Positions 35,574 through 44,304 of a stretch of 64,000 bases of DNA are shown here, one piece after another. The notes beneath the pieces are model-generated. The model was given only the letters and a program-made list of their open reading frames with translations. It was not told the origin of the DNA and did no database searches. The DNA is taken from contig NZ_CP064689.1 in the NCBI RefSeq assembly GCF_023100945.1, positions 2,400,001 through 2,464,000 of the forward strand, given 5' to 3'. This stretch comes from Bradyrhizobium sp. 200. GTDB lineage: Bacteria > Pseudomonadota > Alphaproteobacteria > Rhizobiales > Xanthobacteraceae. The position numbers were made by a program, and so were the translations under genes. Numbering within the stretch: the stretch's first letter is position 1; each line of letters opens with the position of its first letter.

Positions 35574-36482
35574 CTAGCGCACGCACAGCGCTTTGGCGTA
35601 CCGGCGGCAACCTTCCTCAAATCGGGTGTGGGGCGTCCAACCGAGCTCGCGATGTGCTTTTTCCGTACTCATGATAATGTGGCGGGCGCGATCCGCATTT
35701 TGCGGCTTCCATTCAATTTCAAGTTTTCGGCCGAGAACCTTCGCCATGGTCTCAGCCATTCCAATAATCGTTACGACCTCCGGTCCACTGATACAGTAGG
35801 CGTGCGCTCCCTGGGTGCCGACGGACGATCGCTTGATGACATCGACGACGTCGGAGACGTGGAGCGGTTCACGCATCTGCAGCCCATCTCCCTCGATTTG
35901 GACCGGCAACCCATCAAGAAGCCGCCGCATGAAGGTGGCTACGGCGCCCTGAAAACCACCGGGGCCGTAAGTATTGTTACAGCGCAAGATCACGGCGGAT
36001 GCGATTTTGTCTCGGCCGATCGAATCTGCAATCAGCCGTTCGGCAGACAACTTTGCGTAGCCGTAGAGCGTTTGCGGATTCGTCGTCATCGATTCCGACA
36101 ACCTGTTGCCCGAAGTATCCGACCACACCGCCGCGGTAGACATGAAGACGAGATTCGCAATCTTCCGGCGCTCCATGATCTGCAGGACGTTCCTCGTCGT
36201 CGTGATGTTGCTGTCCAGCATGTCCTCGGTGCTTGAAGCGTGAGCTGCGCCTGCCAGATGGATGACGGTGTCGCAGTCGTCGGGAATCTTGCCTGCGATT
36301 TCCTCTTCGTTGAGCGGGCCCGTGATAATACGGATTCCGGGGTGTGCAGCCTCTGAGGCCACCGCCGATGCATATTTGGCTGCGTCCCTGATATGCATCG
36401 TCACGACGAGCGACGGGTCTAGTGCGCGAAGCAGATGAGGCGCGATAAATCCCCCACCGCCTGTAATGAAGACACCCTTAAT
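35574..36482 (-). CDS. NAD-dependent epimerase/dehydratase with apparent ATT start
   Basis: Nucleotide-sugar epimerase or reductase of the extended SDR type, 302 residues if initiation is at ATT 36480-36482. Read from there the protein begins with (M)KGVFITGGGGFIAPHLLRA, the expected NAD-binding Rossmann start. The first conventional start in frame, GTG 36404, would remove that motif entirely, and a TGA lies 18 nt upstream of the ATT. FMSTAAVW and TLYGYAKLSAE supply the catalytic Ser/Thr, Tyr and Lys. The ATT overlaps the stop of a 38-codon ORF (ATTAA), so reinitiation by coupling is plausible. Otherwise a mutated ATG must be assumed. Confidence 0.82.
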   Translation of the reverse strand: MKGVFITGGGGFIAPHLLRALDPSLVVTMHIRDAAKYASAVASEAAHPGIRIITGPLNEEEIAGKIPDDCDTVIHLAGAAHASSTEDMLDSNITTTRNVLQIMERRKIANLVFMSTAAVWSDTSGNRLSESMTTNPQTLYGYAKLSAERLIADSIGRDKIASAVILRCNNTYGPGGFQGAVATFMRRLLDGLPVQIEGDGLQMREPLHVSDVVDVIKRSSVGTQGAHAYCISGPEVVTIIGMAETMAKVLGRKLEIEWKPQNADRARHIIMSTEKAHRELGWTPHTRFEEGCRRYAKALCVR

Positions 36483-36594
36483 GACGGCCCCCGCGCGCGG
36501 TCAGCTTCGGCTGCAGGTCGAGTTCACCAAATCCAGCTTTCAAAAAAAGCCCCTGGGTTTCAAGCGAGCGATATTCACGGCACAGCTCTCGCAT
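36478..36594 (-). CDS. Candidate 38-residue ORF coupled between GT2 and epimerase
   Basis: ATG 36594 lies 4 nt after the GT2 stop with AAGG about 8 nt upstream, and the frame ends at TAA 36478, overlapping the epimerase's ATT codon by 3 nt. The peptide starts MRELCREYRSLETQG and ends with a basic LTARGGRH. It contains a run of seven T residues (36542-36548), a possible slip site. It may be a leader that couples translation, a small protein, or the remnant of a larger gene. No family was recognised. Confidence 0.4.
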   Translation of the reverse strand: MRELCREYRSLETQGLFLKAGFGELDLQPKLTARGGRH

Positions 36595-36598
36595 CGAC

Positions 36599-37303
36599 CT
36601 ATACCTTACGTAGCCTAAATTTCATCAATTTTCCGATGGACCTGGTCCCCTGTCGCCAATCGGTCTTCTTGCCATCCTTATACCATCGCGGAACGTAGGA
36701 AATCGGCACATCGACGACCCGCATGCCGAATTTGCCGAGCAGAACGGCCACTTCCAATTCAAACTCGATGCCGTTGGACTTCAGATGGGGGAGCAGCGCG
36801 TTGAGCGCTTTGCGGGAATACATCTTGTAACCAGTCCAGACGTCGGTCGTCTGGTAGCCGGTGATGAGATTCGTCGCGAAGGTAAACAGGCGATTGATCC
36901 CGTAGTGGATAACCATTGTCGGGGACGACGCCTTGTATGGTCCCAAGAATCGCGAGCCGAAAACGACGTCGGCGGTGTTGGCCATAACGGGCCTGAGAAG
37001 TTCCGAAAAATCATTCGGGTTCTGTTCCAGGTCCGCGTCTTGAACGATGATGAAGTCTCCCTGGCATATCGAAAATCCCCGGCGGCACGCACCACCTTTT
37101 CCGGAATTCTCGGTGTGAAGAACCTTGTGACGGCCTTCAAACGGTCTCAACGCTTCCGCGGTCAGGTCGGTTGAGCCATCATTGATGATGATGATTTCCC
37201 GGCTGAACCCGTCCGGCAGATTGCATGACTCCACCCTGCCAATCACCTGGGCAACGGTTGCGGCCTCGTTGTAGGCGGGGATAATTACGGACAGGAGTGG
37301 CAT
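36599..37303 (-). CDS. Glycosyltransferase family 2
   Basis: 234 residues. SVIIPAYNEAATVAQVIGRVE opens the GT-A fold, IIIINDGSTDLTAEAL carries the nucleotide-binding Asp, and VQDADLEQNP is the metal-binding DxD region. NSGKGGACRRGF and DVWTGYKMYSRKALN are typical of polyprenyl-phosphate glucosyl/mannosyl transferases. It has no C-terminal membrane domain. It is the first gene of a leftward unit with the short ORF and the epimerase, and is divergent from a large membrane protein at 37602, which may use the lipid-linked sugar it makes. Confidence 0.9.
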   Translation of the reverse strand: MPLLSVIIPAYNEAATVAQVIGRVESCNLPDGFSREIIIINDGSTDLTAEALRPFEGRHKVLHTENSGKGGACRRGFSICQGDFIIVQDADLEQNPNDFSELLRPVMANTADVVFGSRFLGPYKASSPTMVIHYGINRLFTFATNLITGYQTTDVWTGYKMYSRKALNALLPHLKSNGIEFELEVAVLLGKFGMRVVDVPISYVPRWYKDGKKTDWRQGTRSIGKLMKFRLRKV

Positions 37304-37601
37304 GATGTGATTATCGTAGCTTTCAAAAAGCGCTTACCGGGACTTTTAGCCTAAAACGGAATTAGTGGATAGTTTGTTCGGCCGGCTCAGGCAACCCGTT
37401 TCGATGTCCCAAACGTCAGGTGCCCCCTGGAAAGGCGGCAGATATCGTTCTCACCGCGCTAAGTTTCAGAGACCCAAACGGATCGTGGAAACCAGTTCTA
37501 ATTGCGTGAAGACTCGTACCCACTGTGGCAGGGTATCGGCTGACTGTTGGGCAATAAGAGCCTGAGTTGAATCATCAAGAAGCGCACGGGCAAGATTCTC
37601 T
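37304..37601. other. Intergenic region between divergent glycan genes
   Basis: 298 nt separating the leftward GT2 from the rightward membrane protein. No supported gene. It should contain both promoters, but I see no convincing consensus pair or operator. Confidence 0.5.
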
Positions 37602-39371
37602 ATGGCCGGTCTCATTGGGTTTGCACCCATCTATCTCAACGGGGTGCTCGCGGTGCTCTTCGTTTTGGTGTTGCCGGGTATTGTATTCGTCCGCGCTCTC
37701 GATATTCCGAGTTTCCCGCAAAAATGGTTTGTCGTCCTTTTGAGCAGTCTCACTGCGAATCATTTTTTGGTTACTCTGATCGCCGCGCTCCATCTCCAGC
37801 CTGTGCAAACCTATCGTGTGGTAGCCCTCGCATTGATCGCGGCCTTAATCCTGTTGACGGTGAAGGAAAGAGCCGCGCCGCCGGCGTACCGGAGTGGTTC
37901 CACCATCTTCCTGTCGGATATTTTTTGGCTCGTCCTGGCCCTCGTCTTCCTTGGTTTCACCTACATCAACGTCTGGAAGCACGGAGTTCCAAACATATTC
38001 GAGGCCGGCGATGTCTCGGTTAGCTGGAATACCTGGGCTCTGATCTGGTCCCAGGCGCAGTTTCCGGTCTACGCTCTGGGATATCAACAGTTTGTTCCGA
38101 CGATTTGGGCGGTTACTTACATTTTCACCGGATCGACCGAGCAATATTTTGCTTTCTACATATACCTCGCTTGGATAGTCGTGCCGGTTGTCCTGACCGC
38201 GATGAGCCTGGGGCGTCTGGGGTGGTGGCAACCACTGGTTCCTTGTATCGCGCTTGGTTGGCTGGTGGCAGAAATACGCGATCCGTGGCTGAGGTCTTGT
38301 CTGGAGCAAGGGTTTCCGGATTGGGTAGCCACGATCTTTGCGTTTTGCGGCGTCGTGTTGTTTGTCTCAGATGCTCCTGAAGGCCGGTACGACAGAGAGA
38401 AGATTACCACGGCTCTGATATCGCTCTGTTTGGTCTCGATCGCTGCGGCTACGAAGCCCCAGTACGCGGTATTCACCGCCGCGGTCTTGATCGCTATGTG
38501 CGCCGACGCCCTGAAATATCTCCAACCCCGCGAGCAGACGAAATTGATTGCCGTTGCAATCGGGCTCGTCTCGGCCTTTGCCGCTGCCTACGCAATTTAC
38601 TACCTGCAGATTGCGTTCCGCCGGATTCCCGATCAATCGCTCCCGATATTGGAGAGACTCTCCAGCGCTTTCGCGCTCTTTAATTCGAACTTCTCGCTGC
38701 CATTTCGGATTGTGCTGTACGCAGGCGTCGCGATCAGTCCATTTGTACCCCGCGTTCGATGGTTTTCCCTGCCCTTGATCATCGGGATTTCGGCTTGGGC
38801 GGTTGCGTTGAGCTATGACTTGCGCAATCTCATCGGCTTCCTGCCGATAAGCGCTTTCATTCCGTTTTTTGCACTGGCTCGGGCTTTCGCGCCAACAAGA
38901 GTATTTCCGATTGAGCGGCGATGGCGCGTACCGGACGGTGCTGTCGCCTGTGGCCTGGCCTTGCTTTATATCGGTCTGAGCTTCAGTCTGGCGAAGGGTG
39001 ACGAGGAACTGAAGCGTAGGTTCGCAGCCGAGCAACTCGTGAAAGGAGCGGGACCTCAGGTCAACCAGAGGATAGAACACCTCCTTCTCAACGGCTGCAC
39101 CATCATCAATGCCGATAGCTATCTCTATACGATTTCGGCTTTTGGGCGGTTTGAGAGCCGGATGCCCTATTTCCATTTCGAGGCTCCAATTACGGACGGG
39201 TTGAAGCGCATGCTTGACGACGCCTCAGGATGTACGGGAATAATTTATCCATTCAACATCACCCATCCTTCGATACTGAGCTACGTGTCTGCCAAGCCTG
39301 ACTTCGCCAAGGTGGTCGAGGACAGAGGCTGGACGTTGCGGGTATCGAACCCTGCCGGCGGAGGAAACTAA
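37602..39371 (+). CDS. Multi-span membrane protein, possible lipid-linked sugar glycosyltransferase
   Basis: 589 residues with 11-13 likely helices up to about residue 460, then a soluble tail of about 120 residues with two cysteines. A loop after the fourth helix has FEAGDVSVSWNTWALIWSQ, an acidic position comparable to GT-C enzymes. It resembles the 26093-27922 protein in size and layout but I do not see direct sequence identity. I recognise no named family. Its divergent GT2 partner would supply a polyprenyl-phosphate sugar as donor, which is inference. Confidence 0.6.
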   Translation: MAGLIGFAPIYLNGVLAVLFVLVLPGIVFVRALDIPSFPQKWFVVLLSSLTANHFLVTLIAALHLQPVQTYRVVALALIAALILLTVKERAAPPAYRSGSTIFLSDIFWLVLALVFLGFTYINVWKHGVPNIFEAGDVSVSWNTWALIWSQAQFPVYALGYQQFVPTIWAVTYIFTGSTEQYFAFYIYLAWIVVPVVLTAMSLGRLGWWQPLVPCIALGWLVAEIRDPWLRSCLEQGFPDWVATIFAFCGVVLFVSDAPEGRYDREKITTALISLCLVSIAAATKPQYAVFTAAVLIAMCADALKYLQPREQTKLIAVAIGLVSAFAAAYAIYYLQIAFRRIPDQSLPILERLSSAFALFNSNFSLPFRIVLYAGVAISPFVPRVRWFSLPLIIGISAWAVALSYDLRNLIGFLPISAFIPFFALARAFAPTRVFPIERRWRVPDGAVACGLALLYIGLSFSLAKGDEELKRRFAAEQLVKGAGPQVNQRIEHLLLNGCTIINADSYLYTISAFGRFESRMPYFHFEAPITDGLKRMLDDASGCTGIIYPFNITHPSILSYVSAKPDFAKVVEDRGWTLRVSNPAGGGN

Positions 39372-39403
39372 AAGCGTTCATCCGCCCGGGGCTTTACCGT
39401 CCA

Positions 39404-39733
39404 CTATGGCCTGGCAGCCCTTTTTGCCAGCTCCATGCCCAGATCGAGCGCCGCGATACCTATTCTGTCCGACGGGGTGGTGAGGCAACGGCGATCCATC
39501 CACGCGATGATCGCGTCGAAGTCGCCGCCGCCAACCATGTCCCGTTCGCCGCTGATGTTCAGGCCGCTGATAAATCCAACCAGCCAGGATTCGAAGCTTC
39601 CTTTGACGACCGCATTCTTCTTGCGGTTGGTCCAGGCCGTGCAAGTTTGAGAGCCCGCGCCGATGATTGAGGAACCGGCGTCCGCGGCGGTGGCAAGGCA
39701 AGCCAGGAGCAAACCAATCGCGAACGCTTTCAT
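39404..39733 (-). CDS. Small exported protein of unknown function
   Basis: 109 residues from ATG 39733, the start that gives a clean signal peptide (MKAFAIGLLLACLATAADAG). The mature part has a Cys early (QTCTAW) and another in WMDRRCLTTPSDR, which could form a disulfide in the periplasm. The pattern C..W...WLVGFISGLN...AWMDRRC...P resembles small secreted proteins common in Rhizobiales, but I cannot name the family. The next gene upstream on the same strand is the collagen-like lipoprotein, whose stop is 47 nt from this start. Confidence 0.7.
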   Translation of the reverse strand: MKAFAIGLLLACLATAADAGSSIIGAGSQTCTAWTNRKKNAVVKGSFESWLVGFISGLNISGERDMVGGGDFDAIIAWMDRRCLTTPSDRIGIAALDLGMELAKRAARP

Positions 39734-39780
39734 GTTTTTTCGCCGACCGTCATTTGTCGGATCGTAGCGCGGTAGGACGG

Positions 39781-40152
39781 CTACTTCTTGAGACAGAGGC
39801 CAATGGCCGGACCGCTGCCGCACTTGGCGCCATCGGATGCACCGCCGGACGGACAGAACACCGACACCAGGTTTTCATTTGCATCGCAACTGACCTCGCC
39901 GCTGGCCTGAACCGACCTGATGGAAGCGCCGGCCGGTCCGGGATCGCCCTTTGCGCCGGGCGCACCCTGCGGCCCTTGGGGACCCTGTGGCCCTTGAGCG
40001 CCCTGTTGCCCTTGAGGGCCGGCCACGCCTTGCACGCCCTGCGGCCCGGCTGGTCCTTGCGGGCCGGTATCCCCTTTCGGTCCTGGATCCCGTCCGCACC
40101 CCGCGAGGGCCAGCGTCGCGCCCATCAGGACCGCCACCAAAATCCTTCTCAT
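39781..40152 (-). CDS. Collagen-like lipoprotein
   Basis: 123 residues. A lipoprotein signal peptide ends in LALAGC, with lipidated C19. Residues 24-75 form an uninterrupted series of 17 Gly-X-Y triplets, rich in GPQ, closing with a final glycine, as needed for a collagen-type triple helix. The C-terminal 45 residues hold four cysteines and may act as a trimerising or disulfide-bonded head. GGAGGAG lies about 7 nt upstream of the ATG. It is expected to be an envelope-anchored trimer. Gly-X-Y repeats can expand or contract by slippage. Confidence 0.85.
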   Translation of the reverse strand: MRRILVAVLMGATLALAGCGRDPGPKGDTGPQGPAGPQGVQGVAGPQGQQGAQGPQGPQGPQGAPGAKGDPGPAGASIRSVQASGEVSCDANENLVSVFCPSGGASDGAKCGSGPAIGLCLKK

Positions 40153-40395
40153 TCAGCTTCTCCTCCGGATTTTCCTTGTAGCGTGCATTAAATGGGCCCA
40201 CTCACAGCCATGCAACGGAAAAGCGGCGAGATTGAACCGGCTCTACGTAGCTGCGGGCCTCCTGCCGGAAGAATTGCGCCTCATGCGAAAGTCATAGGCG
40301 GCACATTGCGGTGCAGCTTGAACTCTCGTCGGTTCGCTCGCAAGATGCGGCAACCCGCCAAGTCTGATTTTACAAAGTCTTGCAAATACATAGGG

Positions 40396-41391
40396 ATGAC
40401 ACTCGTGGGACAGATGTTGAAAGCCGCGGCCGCCTTGACGGCCATGATCGCAAGCACCCCGGCGCTCGCCGCCTGGGAGCCGACCAAACCGGTTGAAATC
40501 GTGGTGGCGGCGGGCGCGGGCGGTGCGTCCGACCAGATGGCGCGGATGATGCAGGCTGCCATTCAGAAGAACAATCTGATGAAGCAGCCGATGGTGGTGT
40601 CGCTCAAGGGCGGGGCCTCTGGCGCCGAGGCGCTGATGTACATGAAGTCCAGTGACGGTGACGCCAACAAGGTGCTGATCGCCTATTCGCTGATCTACAT
40701 GCTGCCGCTGTCGGCCAAGATCCCCTTCAACTGGCGCGACCTGACGCCGGTGTCGGTGGTCGCGATGGATCAGTTCGTGCTGTGGGACAACGCCGAGGGC
40801 CCCAAGACGGTGAAGGACTTCATCGCCGCCGCCAAGGCGGCAGGCTCGCCGTTCAAGATGGGCGGCACCGGCTCCAAGCGCGAGGATCACGTGCTCACGG
40901 TATTCATGGAGCAGAAGACCGGAGCGAAATTCTCCTATCTGCCCTACAAGTCCGGCGGCGAGGCGGCGACCCAGCTTGTCGGCAAGCACACCGAAGCCAA
41001 CGTCAACAACCCTTCCGAGAATCTGGAAGTCTGGCGCGCCGGCCAGGTCCGTGCGCTGTGCGTGTTCGACAAGGAGCGCATCTCCTACAAGACCAAAGTC
41101 ACCGAAACGCAATCGTGGAACGACATCCCGACCTGCAAGGAGGAGGGGCTCGACGTGCAGTATCTGATGCTGCGCGCGATGTTCCTGCCCGGCAAGGTCA
41201 CGCCTGAACAGCAGGCCTTCTATGTCGACCTGTTCCAGAAGGTGACGCAGACGGCGGAGTACAAGGACTATATGGAGAAGCAGGCGCTCAAGCCGATCTT
41301 CCTCACCGGCAAGGACATGCTGAAGTTCCTCGAGGAGGACGACAAGATCAACGCCTTGCTGATGAACGAAGCGGGCTTCGTCGCGAAGTAA
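40396..41391 (+). CDS. Tripartite tricarboxylate transporter substrate-binding protein (TctC/Bug family)
   Basis: 331 residues with the start at ATG 40396, although ATG 40414 with GGGA upstream is an equally possible start; the open frame from 40192 is too long. The signal peptide runs MLKAAAALTAMIASTPALA. The mature part starts WEPTKPVEIVVAAGAGGASDQMARMM, the Bug-family ligand-phosphate/carboxylate loop, with FKMGGTGSKREDH and YLPYKSGGEAA in the middle. TctB and TctA genes follow at 44305 and 45007, separated by three methylthioadenosine-route genes, so the three transporter parts probably work together. Confidence 0.9.
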   Translation: MTLVGQMLKAAAALTAMIASTPALAAWEPTKPVEIVVAAGAGGASDQMARMMQAAIQKNNLMKQPMVVSLKGGASGAEALMYMKSSDGDANKVLIAYSLIYMLPLSAKIPFNWRDLTPVSVVAMDQFVLWDNAEGPKTVKDFIAAAKAAGSPFKMGGTGSKREDHVLTVFMEQKTGAKFSYLPYKSGGEAATQLVGKHTEANVNNPSENLEVWRAGQVRALCVFDKERISYKTKVTETQSWNDIPTCKEEGLDVQYLMLRAMFLPGKVTPEQQAFYVDLFQKVTQTAEYKDYMEKQALKPIFLTGKDMLKFLEEDDKINALLMNEAGFVAK

Positions 41392-41418
41392 CGCGTTGGA
41401 GTCGCGAAGTAGCACGTT

Positions 41419-41516
41419 AGAGCTTCGGTTCAAGACCGAAGCTCTACGTTCTTGTTTTGACGCGTTTTCTTGACGCTGACGCGAACCGGTACCCACCCTC
41501 GGATCTAGTCCGAGGG
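41419..41516. repeat. Palindromic intergenic element with two hairpins
   Basis: AGAGCTTCGGT at 41419-41429 pairs with ACCGAAGCTCT at 41435-41445, and CCCTCGGA at 41496-41503 pairs with TCCGAGGG at 41509-41516. Between them lies TTGACGCGTTTTCTTGACGC followed by GCGAACCGGTACCCAC, a block shared almost exactly with 61317-61350 and in part with 12461-12474. It sits between the convergent TctC and aldolase genes and could serve as a two-way terminator. Confidence 0.78.
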
Positions 41517-41547
41517 CATGCTTCGCTCGAAAACGTTATGGCAACCG

Positions 41548-42198
41548 TCACTCGTCCGCGTGGCCGTATCCGGCCATGCGGAAGCGAACCTTCTCGATCT
41601 CCTCCTTTGGCAGCAATGGCGGCGTGCCGATTTGCAGGCAGCCGTGATATTGCCGCGCCAGCGTCTCGACCTCGACTGCCAGCCACATCGCCTTCGGCAG
41701 CGACGGCCCGACCGCGATCATGCCGTGATGCGCCAGCAGGCAGGCCATCCGTCCCTCCAGCGCGCGTACGGCGTGTTCGGAAAGCTCCTGGGTGCCGAAG
41801 GTCGCATAGGGTGCGCAGCGGATGGTGTCGCCGCCGGCGACGGCGACCATGTAATGAACCGGCGGGATCTCCATGCCCATGATCGCCAGCATGGTCGAGT
41901 AGGGCGGATGGGCGTGGACGATTGCCTGCACCTCCGGCCGCGCCTTGAGGATGTCGCGGTGAAATCTCCACTCGCTCGATGGGCGCTGGGCGGGATCGTG
42001 GTTGCCGTCGAGATGCATATAGACGATCTGCTCGGGCTTCATCGCCTCGTAGGGTGTGCTGGTCGGCGTGATCAGCATGCCGTCGCCGTGGCGCAGGCTG
42101 ATATTTCCCGATGTGCCCTGGTTGATGCCGAGCCCATTCATGCGCAGGCACGCGTCGATGATCGACTGGCGCTTTTCCCGGTCCTTCGTGCTCGGCAT
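41548..42198 (-). CDS. Class II aldolase (L-fuculose-phosphate aldolase-like; candidate methylthioribulose-phosphate aldolase)
   Basis: 216 residues. Zinc-site residues match FucA: E76 in PSSEW, H95 and H97 in VHAHPPYS, and H157 in LLAHHGMI. NQGTSGNISLR near residue 26 binds the substrate phosphate. It is divergent from mtnP and mtnA, 91 nt apart. In Rhodospirillum rubrum and some E. coli, an aldolase of this type cleaves 5-methylthioribulose-1-phosphate into dihydroxyacetone phosphate and methylthioacetaldehyde (the DHAP shunt). Context makes that the leading role here, and no classical MtnB, MtnC or MtnD genes are in the window. Confidence 0.88.
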   Translation of the reverse strand: MPSTKDREKRQSIIDACLRMNGLGINQGTSGNISLRHGDGMLITPTSTPYEAMKPEQIVYMHLDGNHDPAQRPSSEWRFHRDILKARPEVQAIVHAHPPYSTMLAIMGMEIPPVHYMVAVAGGDTIRCAPYATFGTQELSEHAVRALEGRMACLLAHHGMIAVGPSLPKAMWLAVEVETLARQYHGCLQIGTPPLLPKEEIEKVRFRMAGYGHADE

Positions 42199-42289
42199 TC
42201 CTGGCCCTCGTGCAGCTCATGGACAATGCTTGATTATTGCGCCGCAGTATAGTCGAACATATCCGTGAATAGCTGACCTGGGAGAAGTC

Positions 42290-43165
42290 ATGACGCGCGC
42301 GGTGCTTGGCATCATCGGCGGATCCGGCATTTACGACCTGTCGGGCCTGGAGGACGTCCGCGAGGAGGCCATCAAGAGCCCGTGGGGCGAGCCGTCCGCG
42401 GCCCTGACGCGCGGTGTCATCGCCGGGCTGCCGGTCGTGTTCCTGCCGCGGCACGGCAAGGGGCACGTGCTGTCGCCCTCCGACATCAACTACCGCGCCA
42501 ATATCGACGTGCTGAAGCGGGCGGGGGTTACCGACCTGGTTTCGCTCTCGGCCTGCGGTTCGTTCAGGGAGGAACTGCCGCCGGGCACGTTCGTGCTGGT
42601 CGATCAGTTTGTCGACCGCACCTACAAGCGCGAGAGCTCGTTTTTCGGCAAGGGCTGCGTGGCCCATGTCTCGATGGCGCATCCGGTGTCGCCGCGGCTG
42701 CATGTGCATCTGGCGGCCGCCGCCAAGGCCGAAGACATCGCGTCGGTGCAGGGCGGCACGTATGTGTGCATGGAAGGTCCGCAGTTCTCCAGCCTGGCCG
42801 AGAGCCTGACCTACAAGGCGCAGGGCTATTCGGTGATCGGCATGACCAACATGCCGGAGGCCAAACTCGCCCGTGAGGCCGAGATCTGCTACGCCAGCGT
42901 GGCCATGGTCACCGATTTCGATTGCTGGCATCCCGATCACGACGCTGTCACCGTGCAGGACATCATTCGCGTGCTCAACTCGAATGCCGGCAGGGCTAAG
43001 GCGCTCGTTGCACGCCTTGCCAGGGATTTCCCGCGCGAGCATGAGCCTTGCCCCGTTGGATCGGACAAAGCGCTCGATACCGCCTTGATCACAGCGCCGG
43101 AAGCGCGCGATCCGCAACTACTTGCCAGGCTCGATGCGGTGGCGGGCAGGGTGTTGAACGCATGA
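42290..43165 (+). CDS. mtnP: S-methyl-5'-thioadenosine phosphorylase
   Basis: 291 residues. [11 protein letters not shown] at the N-terminus and [12 protein letters not shown] at 52-63 bind phosphate, [13 protein letters not shown] at 160-172 and [15 protein letters not shown] at 185-199 form the nucleoside site, and TDFDCW near 208 matches the Asp residues of adenine-specific members. It converts methylthioadenosine to adenine and methylthioribose-1-phosphate in the cytoplasm. GGGAGAAG precedes the ATG. Its stop overlaps the mtnA start by 4 nt. Confidence 0.95.
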   Translation: MTRAVLGIIGGSGIYDLSGLEDVREEAIKSPWGEPSAALTRGVIAGLPVVFLPRHGKGHVLSPSDINYRANIDVLKRAGVTDLVSLSACGSFREELPPGTFVLVDQFVDRTYKRESSFFGKGCVAHVSMAHPVSPRLHVHLAAAAKAEDIASVQGGTYVCMEGPQFSSLAESLTYKAQGYSVIGMTNMPEAKLAREAEICYASVAMVTDFDCWHPDHDAVTVQDIIRVLNSNAGRAKALVARLARDFPREHEPCPVGSDKALDTALITAPEARDPQLLARLDAVAGRVLNA

Positions 43166-44265
43166 AGGTCGATGGCCGACATTTTCGCAGCATCTGGCTC
43201 GAGGCCGATGGCCGGACGGTGGGTGCGATCGACCAGCGCCGGCTGCCGCATGAATTCGTGATGGTGCGCATCGCGAGCGCCGAGGATGCGACGGAAGCCA
43301 TCCGTTCCATGCTGGTGCGCGGCGCGCCGCTGATCGGCGCCACCGCTGCTTACGGCATGGCGCTCGCCATGCGCACCGAGGCTTCCGATGCAGCGCTGGA
43401 CCGCGCGTACGCCATGCTGCTGGCGGCGCGGCCGACCGCGATCAACCTGAAATGGGCGCTCGATGAGATGGCGCGCATGCTCCGGCCGTTGCCTGCAATG
43501 GAGCGGGTCGCAGCGGCTTACAGGCGCGCGGCCGAAATCGCCGAGGAGGATGTTGCGATCAACCAGGGGATCGGCCGGCATGGCCTGGCGTTGATCGAGC
43601 AGATCGCGGCGGGGAAGCGGCCCGGGGAGCCGGTCAACGTCCTGACCCATTGCAACGCCGGCTGGCTTGCGACGGTGGACTGGGGCACGGCGACGGCGCC
43701 GATCTATCTGGCGCATGATCGCGGCCTGAAGGTCCATGTCTGGGTCGACGAGACCCGGCCGCGCAACCAGGGCGCTTCGCTGACCGCATGGGAACTCGGC
43801 CATCACGGCGTGCCGCATACGGTGATCCCTGATAACACCGGCGGCCATCTGATGCAGCACCGCATGGTCGATCTCGCCATCGTCGGCACCGACCGGGTGG
43901 CCGCCAACGGCGATGTCTGCAACAAGATCGGCACCTACCTGAAGGCGCTCGCCGCCTACGACAATGGCGTGCCGTTCTATGTTGCACTGCCGTCGCCCAC
44001 CATCGACTTTAGTATCAATGACGGCATCAAGCAGATTCCGATCGAGCAGCGCAGCGCCGACGAAGTGGCAAACATGACCGGCCGCACTGCCGACGGGCGC
44101 GTCGAAACCGTGCGGGTGGTCCCCGAGGGCTCGCCTGTGGCCAATTACGCGTTCGACGTCACGCCGGCGCGACTGGTCACGGGCTTGATCACCGAACGTG
44201 GCCTGCTTCGTCCCGAGCGTGCTGCACTTGCGAGCGCATTCCCGGAGCGCAGCGCGGGACATTGA
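43162..44265 (+). CDS. mtnA: S-methyl-5-thioribose-1-phosphate isomerase
   Basis: 367 residues from ATG 43162, inside the mtnP stop (ATGA). [16 protein letters not shown] at 53-68 binds the sugar phosphate, and the catalytic pair is C164 ([11 protein letters not shown]) and D244 ([11 protein letters not shown]). DNTGGHLM and NKIGTYLKA are also typical. It isomerises methylthioribose-1-phosphate to methylthioribulose-1-phosphate, the substrate of the divergent aldolase. The next gene, TctB, starts 39 nt later on the same strand. Confidence 0.95.
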   Translation: MKVDGRHFRSIWLEADGRTVGAIDQRRLPHEFVMVRIASAEDATEAIRSMLVRGAPLIGATAAYGMALAMRTEASDAALDRAYAMLLAARPTAINLKWALDEMARMLRPLPAMERVAAAYRRAAEIAEEDVAINQGIGRHGLALIEQIAAGKRPGEPVNVLTHCNAGWLATVDWGTATAPIYLAHDRGLKVHVWVDETRPRNQGASLTAWELGHHGVPHTVIPDNTGGHLMQHRMVDLAIVGTDRVAANGDVCNKIGTYLKALAAYDNGVPFYVALPSPTIDFSINDGIKQIPIEQRSADEVANMTGRTADGRVETVRVVPEGSPVANYAFDVTPARLVTGLITERGLLRPERAALASAFPERSAGH

Positions 44266-44304
44266 CGCCAGCGACGTCGGCACGTATCCCCGTTCAGGTC
44301 TGCC

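Noticed and set aside
36599..37303. Possible frameshift joining GT2, the short ORF and the epimerase into one gene
   Set aside because: GT2 and epimerase are each complete at family length, and stop codons separate all three frames.
41444..43117. 557-codon minus frame
   Set aside because: Only the part corresponding to antisense or alternate frames of the aldolase and mtnP; the aldolase frame itself ends properly at 42198.
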